A stretch of DNA of 64,000 nucleotides, from positions 1 through 64,000 of the forward strand of contig NZ_JADFFK010000012.1 of NCBI RefSeq assembly GCF_015223355.1, written 5' to 3'. Both the position numbers and the translations under genes were made by a program. This stretch comes from Salipiger mangrovisoli. Lineage in GTDB: Bacteria > Pseudomonadota > Alphaproteobacteria > Rhodobacterales > Rhodobacteraceae. Below are positions 60,143 to 64,000 of this stretch, one piece after another (position 1 is the first letter of the stretch; every line of letters begins with the position of its first letter). A model generated the notes under the pieces. That model was not told where the DNA came from and made no database searches. It saw nothing but the letters and a program-made list of their open reading frames with translations.

Positions 60143-60200
60143 GAGTATCTGGGGAAAGATGAAAGCCCGGCCTGCGCCTTTCATCCTTCCCCGAATACTC
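60143..60200. repeat. Intergenic inverted repeat, copy D
   Basis: Left arm 60143-60165 (GAGTATCTGGGGAAAGATG...) and right arm 60178-60200 pair over 23 bases with 3 mismatches around a 12-base loop. It lies between the convergent dehydrogenase and trkH genes. The arms share the layout, though less of the sequence, of copies A to C. Confidence 0.7.
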
Positions 60201-60217
60201 CCGCCCGCGGCGGTTCC

Positions 60218-61666
60218 TCAGCCGCGCCAGAAGCGCAGGGTGAAGAGCACGAAGACCGCCATGATCTCGAGCCGGCCGACCAGCATGGCGAAGGACAGCA
60301 TCCATTTCGCGGTGTCGTTGAGCGTCGCGAAGTTGCCCGCCGGGCCGATGATCTCGCCCAGCCCCGGCCCGACGTTCGCCAGCGCCGTCGCCGCGCCCGA
60401 GAGCGAGGTGACGAAATCGAGCCCGGTGAAGCCGAGCGCCAGCGAAAGCACCCCGAGCGAGACCACGAAGAAGACGAAGTAGGCCATCACCGAGTTCAGC
60501 ACCTCGTCGGCGACCGGGCGGCCGTCGAAGCGCGGAGTGAACACGCCATGCGGCGCGCGGATTCGCTTCAGCTGCACGCGGATCGAGGCGAAGAGCAGCT
60601 GGTAGCGGAAGATCTTCACCGAGCAGGCCGTGGAGCCGGCGCAGCCGCCGATCAGCCCGATGAGGAAGAACAGGGTGACCAGGAACGAGCCCCATCCCAT
60701 GTAGTCCACAGAGGCGTAACCGGTGCCCGAAATGATCGAGCTGATGTTGAACAGCGACTCGCGGATGGCCTGCTCGGGATGGTGCGGAAAGAGCGCGAGC
60801 AGCGTGACGCTCATCACCGCCACCAGCGCGAGGATGGTGCCGAAGAAGGCGCGCACCTGGCTGTCGCGCCACAGCGCGGTGTGATGGCCGTTCAGCATCT
60901 GCACGTAGCGCACGAAGGGCAGCGCGGCGGCGATCATGAAGAAGGCGGCGACATATTCCGCCGGCCCCTGGAAACCGCCGAAGGAGGAATCGTAATTGGC
61001 GAAGCCGCCGGTCGAGAGCGTGGTCAGCGCGTGCACCGTCGCATCGAAGGCATCCATGCCGCAGACCATGTAGGCGGCGGCGCAGGCCAGCGTCATGCCG
61101 ACGTAGATGGTCGAGATCGACGAGGCGATCTCGGTGGCACGGGGCAGGATCTTGCCCATGGTCTCGAAGGCCTCGGAGCGGAAGATCTGCATCCCCCCCA
61201 CCCTCAGCTCGGGCAGGAACACCATGGCGACGACGATGATCCCGATGCCGCCCAGCCATTGCAGGATGCCGCGCCAGAGGAGGATGCCCTTGGGCAGCCC
61301 GTCGAGCCCGGTGAAGACCGTCGAGCCGGTGGTGGTGATCCCTGACATGGCCTCGAAGAAGGCATCGACGATGCGCGCCTCGGTCGCCCCCAGCATGAAG
61401 GGGATGCCGCCGAACAGGGGCAACACCACCCAGGCCCCGACGGTCAGCAGGAAGGTCTGCTGCAACGTCAGTCCCTGCCGCCCGGCATTGGCGCAGGCAA
61501 GGCTCACCAATCCGCCGCAAAGCGTGGTGATCAGGGCACTTTCGAGAAAAACCGGCCATTGACCCCGGCCCTCGGCGATGTCCACGAGAAACGGAACCAG
61601 CATGCAGCCGCCGAGCGTGGTGACGAGAAGGCCAAGAACGTAGGCGACAGGGCGGACATCGAACAT
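60218..61666 (-). CDS. trkH: TrkH-family potassium uptake protein
   Basis: The 482-residue membrane protein has four repeated M1-P-M2 units with selectivity segments such as MSGITTTGSTVFTGL, TTLSTGGFANYDSSF, SGTGYASVDYMGWG and LANVGPGLGEIIGP. It imports potassium and normally works with a TrkA NAD-binding partner, not present in this window. Its length matches TrkH of E. coli. The upstream side is a small DUF1127 gene on the same strand. Confidence 0.95.
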   Translation of the reverse strand: MFDVRPVAYVLGLLVTTLGGCMLVPFLVDIAEGRGQWPVFLESALITTLCGGLVSLACANAGRQGLTLQQTFLLTVGAWVVLPLFGGIPFMLGATEARIVDAFFEAMSGITTTGSTVFTGLDGLPKGILLWRGILQWLGGIGIIVVAMVFLPELRVGGMQIFRSEAFETMGKILPRATEIASSISTIYVGMTLACAAAYMVCGMDAFDATVHALTTLSTGGFANYDSSFGGFQGPAEYVAAFFMIAAALPFVRYVQMLNGHHTALWRDSQVRAFFGTILALVAVMSVTLLALFPHHPEQAIRESLFNISSIISGTGYASVDYMGWGSFLVTLFFLIGLIGGCAGSTACSVKIFRYQLLFASIRVQLKRIRAPHGVFTPRFDGRPVADEVLNSVMAYFVFFVVSLGVLSLALGFTGLDFVTSLSGAATALANVGPGLGEIIGPAGNFATLNDTAKWMLSFAMLVGRLEIMAVFVLFTLRFWRG

Positions 61667-61722
61667 GGCAGAGCCATCGCCCGCCGCTGCCTGCCTGTCA
61701 AGCGCCGCGCGGCGGCAGCCTT

Positions 61723-61962
61723 TCAGTCCCCCAGGAGGTCGCGGAAGACATGCGGCAGAATCTGCTCGCGCGTCAGCCCCATCTCGGCGAGCCGTTCGTC
61801 ACTCTGGCTTTCCAGCACGAGGATCTCGTACATCCGCTCGCGCCGGAGCGCATAGGCGTTGAGGCCCTGGCCGACGCCCGCGAAATAGGCATCGATCCTG
61901 GCGCGGAGTGAACCGCGACCCAGGCCGATGATGACATTTTCGGCGTAGCTGCTCGTGGCCAT
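61723..61962 (-). CDS. DUF1127-like small protein
   Basis: The 79-residue protein ends in ALRRERMYEILVLESQSDER and LAEMGLTREQILPHVFRDL, a DUF1127-like tail. This domain has Arg-rich helices in alphaproteobacteria that affect RNA turnover and phosphate or stress responses. The canonical RRELxxLxDRxLxDIGL motif is degenerate: the fourth-position Arg pattern is RRERMYEIL. ATG 61962 starts MATSSYAENVIIGLG; the open frame to 62088 is not needed. Confidence 0.78.
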   Translation of the reverse strand: MATSSYAENVIIGLGRGSLRARIDAYFAGVGQGLNAYALRRERMYEILVLESQSDERLAEMGLTREQILPHVFRDLLGD

Positions 61963-62136
61963 GCGACGACCTCCGTTGGCTTGCCTGCCCCGCTTCCCGA
62001 GGATGCACGAGAGCGTTCCGCAAATCATGAAGAGCGCCGCGAAAATTTCCGCAGTGCAGCAAAATGCCGCCGGAGTGACCGGCGGCATACGGGCAATGCC
62101 GAAGATTGCAGCAGCGCCCGGCGGGCGCCGTCCGCC

Positions 62137-63237
<1,101 letters not shown>

Positions 63238-63362
63238 GTCCTGCCCTCCGAGGCGGGGGTTCGTTCCAACGTACTTAGGATGTTTTACCGAAAAAACCAC
63301 CATTTACGACCCTTATACGGGCACACCTATTCGTATGGATCATCTATTGCGGGCAAAAATGT

Positions 63363-63390
63363 GGCCGGGCAATTGTTAATTGTCCCGGCC
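63363..63390 (-). terminator. Rho-independent terminator of metZ
   Basis: GGCCGGGCAATT and AATTGTCCCGGCC pair with one bulged base around GTT. On the minus strand the stem is followed by ACATTTTT, giving a U-tract. Confidence 0.82.
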
Positions 63391-63399
63391 GCCCAAGTT

Positions 63400-64000
63400 T
63401 TACGCAACGTCAAGAGCTTGTTGAATATCTGCAACAAGATCGCCGGTGTCCTCGATGCCGACCGAAAGCCGGATCAAGCCGTCGCCGATGCCAAGCCCTT
63501 GACGTTGTTCAGGAGACAGTCGTTGGTGGGTTGTCGTCGCCGGGTGGGTCGCGATGGATTTCGCGTCGCCGAGGTTGTTCGAGATCAGGATGATCTTGAG
63601 CGCGTTGCAGAAGCGGAAGGCTGCCTCTTTTCCGCCTTGAATCTCGAAGGCGACCATCGTGCCCCCTGCCCCGAGCTGCCGTTCCGCCAGCGCGTTCTGC
63701 GCATGCGACGCGAGCCCCGGATAGCTGACGCGGATCACCTTCGGGTGGCCGGTAACCGCCTTGGCGATCGCCTCGGCCGAGGCGGTCTGGGCGCGCACGC
63801 GCAGGTCGATGGTCTCGAGGCCCTTGAGCATGACCCAGGCGGTGAACGGGCTCATCGAGCCGCCGGTGTGCTTCATGTAGGGCTCGATCACGCCGCGGAT
63901 GATCTCGCGGCTGCCAAGGATCACGCCGCCCAGCGTCCGGCCCTGGCCGTCGATGTGCTTGGTCGCGGAATAGACCACCACGTCGGCGCCCTGCTCGATG
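63400..64000 (-). CDS. metZ: O-succinylhomoserine sulfhydrylase, C-terminal part (5' end outside window)
   Basis: The frame enters from the right edge without a start. The visible 200 residues contain the PLP-binding VYSATKHIDGQGR with the Schiff-base Lys, GGSMSPFTAWVMLKGLETIDLR, GGTMVAFEIQGG and ILISNNLGDAKSIATHPATT, closely matching MetZ-type O-succinylhomoserine sulfhydrylases of alphaproteobacteria. The enzyme makes homocysteine from O-succinylhomoserine and sulfide. It could also be a close cystathionine gamma-synthase paralogue. Confidence 0.88.
   Translation of the reverse strand, partial: IEQGADVVVYSATKHIDGQGRTLGGVILGSREIIRGVIEPYMKHTGGSMSPFTAWVMLKGLETIDLRVRAQTASAEAIAKAVTGHPKVIRVSYPGLASHAQNALAERQLGAGGTMVAFEIQGGKEAAFRFCNALKIILISNNLGDAKSIATHPATTTHQRLSPEQRQGLGIGDGLIRLSVGIEDTGDLVADIQQALDVA

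Noticed and set aside
63238-63399. Zur box upstream of folE2
   Set aside because: No GTTATAAC-type palindrome was found in the gap, although folE2 is often zinc regulated.

Overview
The window is a gene-dense, GC-rich chromosomal segment of an alphaproteobacterium, most likely a marine member of the Rhodobacteraceae (Roseobacter group; Salipiger/Pelagibaca-like is a guess). The reasons are the bolA/dnaJ and cobS/cobT neighbourhood of the aerobic cobaltochelatase, a DUF6525 protein next to a ZigA-type GTPase, a yfgM-bamB pair, FolE2, the acs-DUF4212-symporter locus, and many GTGA/ATGA start-stop overlaps. I see no tRNA, rRNA, CRISPR array, phage or insertion sequence. It reads as core and soft-core chromosome, not an island. 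LAYOUT. 1-6785: acetate module on the plus strand: the 3' end of acs, adenylate kinase, a two-subunit sodium:solute symporter, a cNMP/CBS/DUF294 nucleotidyltransferase, a small membrane protein and a membrane-anchored DEDDh exonuclease. Acs makes AMP, Adk recycles it, the symporter would supply acetate, and the last enzymes look like a signalling layer of unknown chemistry. 6685-10654: an ArsR-like regulator fused to a degenerate low-molecular-weight phosphatase, an ABC-F ATPase and an AbrB-type membrane protein. 10835-14808: the pqiA-pqiA-pqiB-pqiC envelope lipid-transport operon (minus). 14993-17445: HDAC-like deacetylase plus class III aminotransferase, probably polyamine breakdown. 17609-20741: GNAT, an MFS exporter with a His-rich tail and a divergent GntR regulator. 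20818-22846: bamB and yfgM. 23155-28145: RND adaptor and an enlarged RND pump. 28246-32260: two small proteins, pepN and an SDR. 32332-36290: lytic transglycosylase, an unknown protein and gatB. 36385-39459: periplasmic glucan protein, then TetR and a carboxymuconolactone decarboxylase-like protein with shared operators. 39479-42274: DUF6525, ZigA and BenE around a Zur-like palindrome. 42275-44334: DUF4177 protein with a structured leader, then AtoE. 44700-52318: bolA, dnaJ, msrB, an ECF sigma/anti-sigma pair, cobS, a racemase-like protein, a small secreted protein and cobT. 52504-58637: aminopeptidase P, DUF427, a Rid protein, ohrR/ohr, GNAT and a ClC channel. 58710-64000: FAD-linked dehydrogenase, TrkH, a DUF1127 protein, folE2 and the 3' part of metZ. 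UNUSUAL POINTS. The most interesting signals are: the nucleotidyltransferase/exonuclease pair attached to the acetate genes; the ArsR-phosphatase fusion that has lost both catalytic residues; a nested hairpin leader before the DUF4177 gene; four related long palindromic repeats in gene-end gaps; clear operator palindromes at the TetR, Zur-like and OhrR loci; a racemase-fold protein between cobS and cobT without the usual catalytic cysteines; and a secreted protein built from four DxxGIxR repeats.
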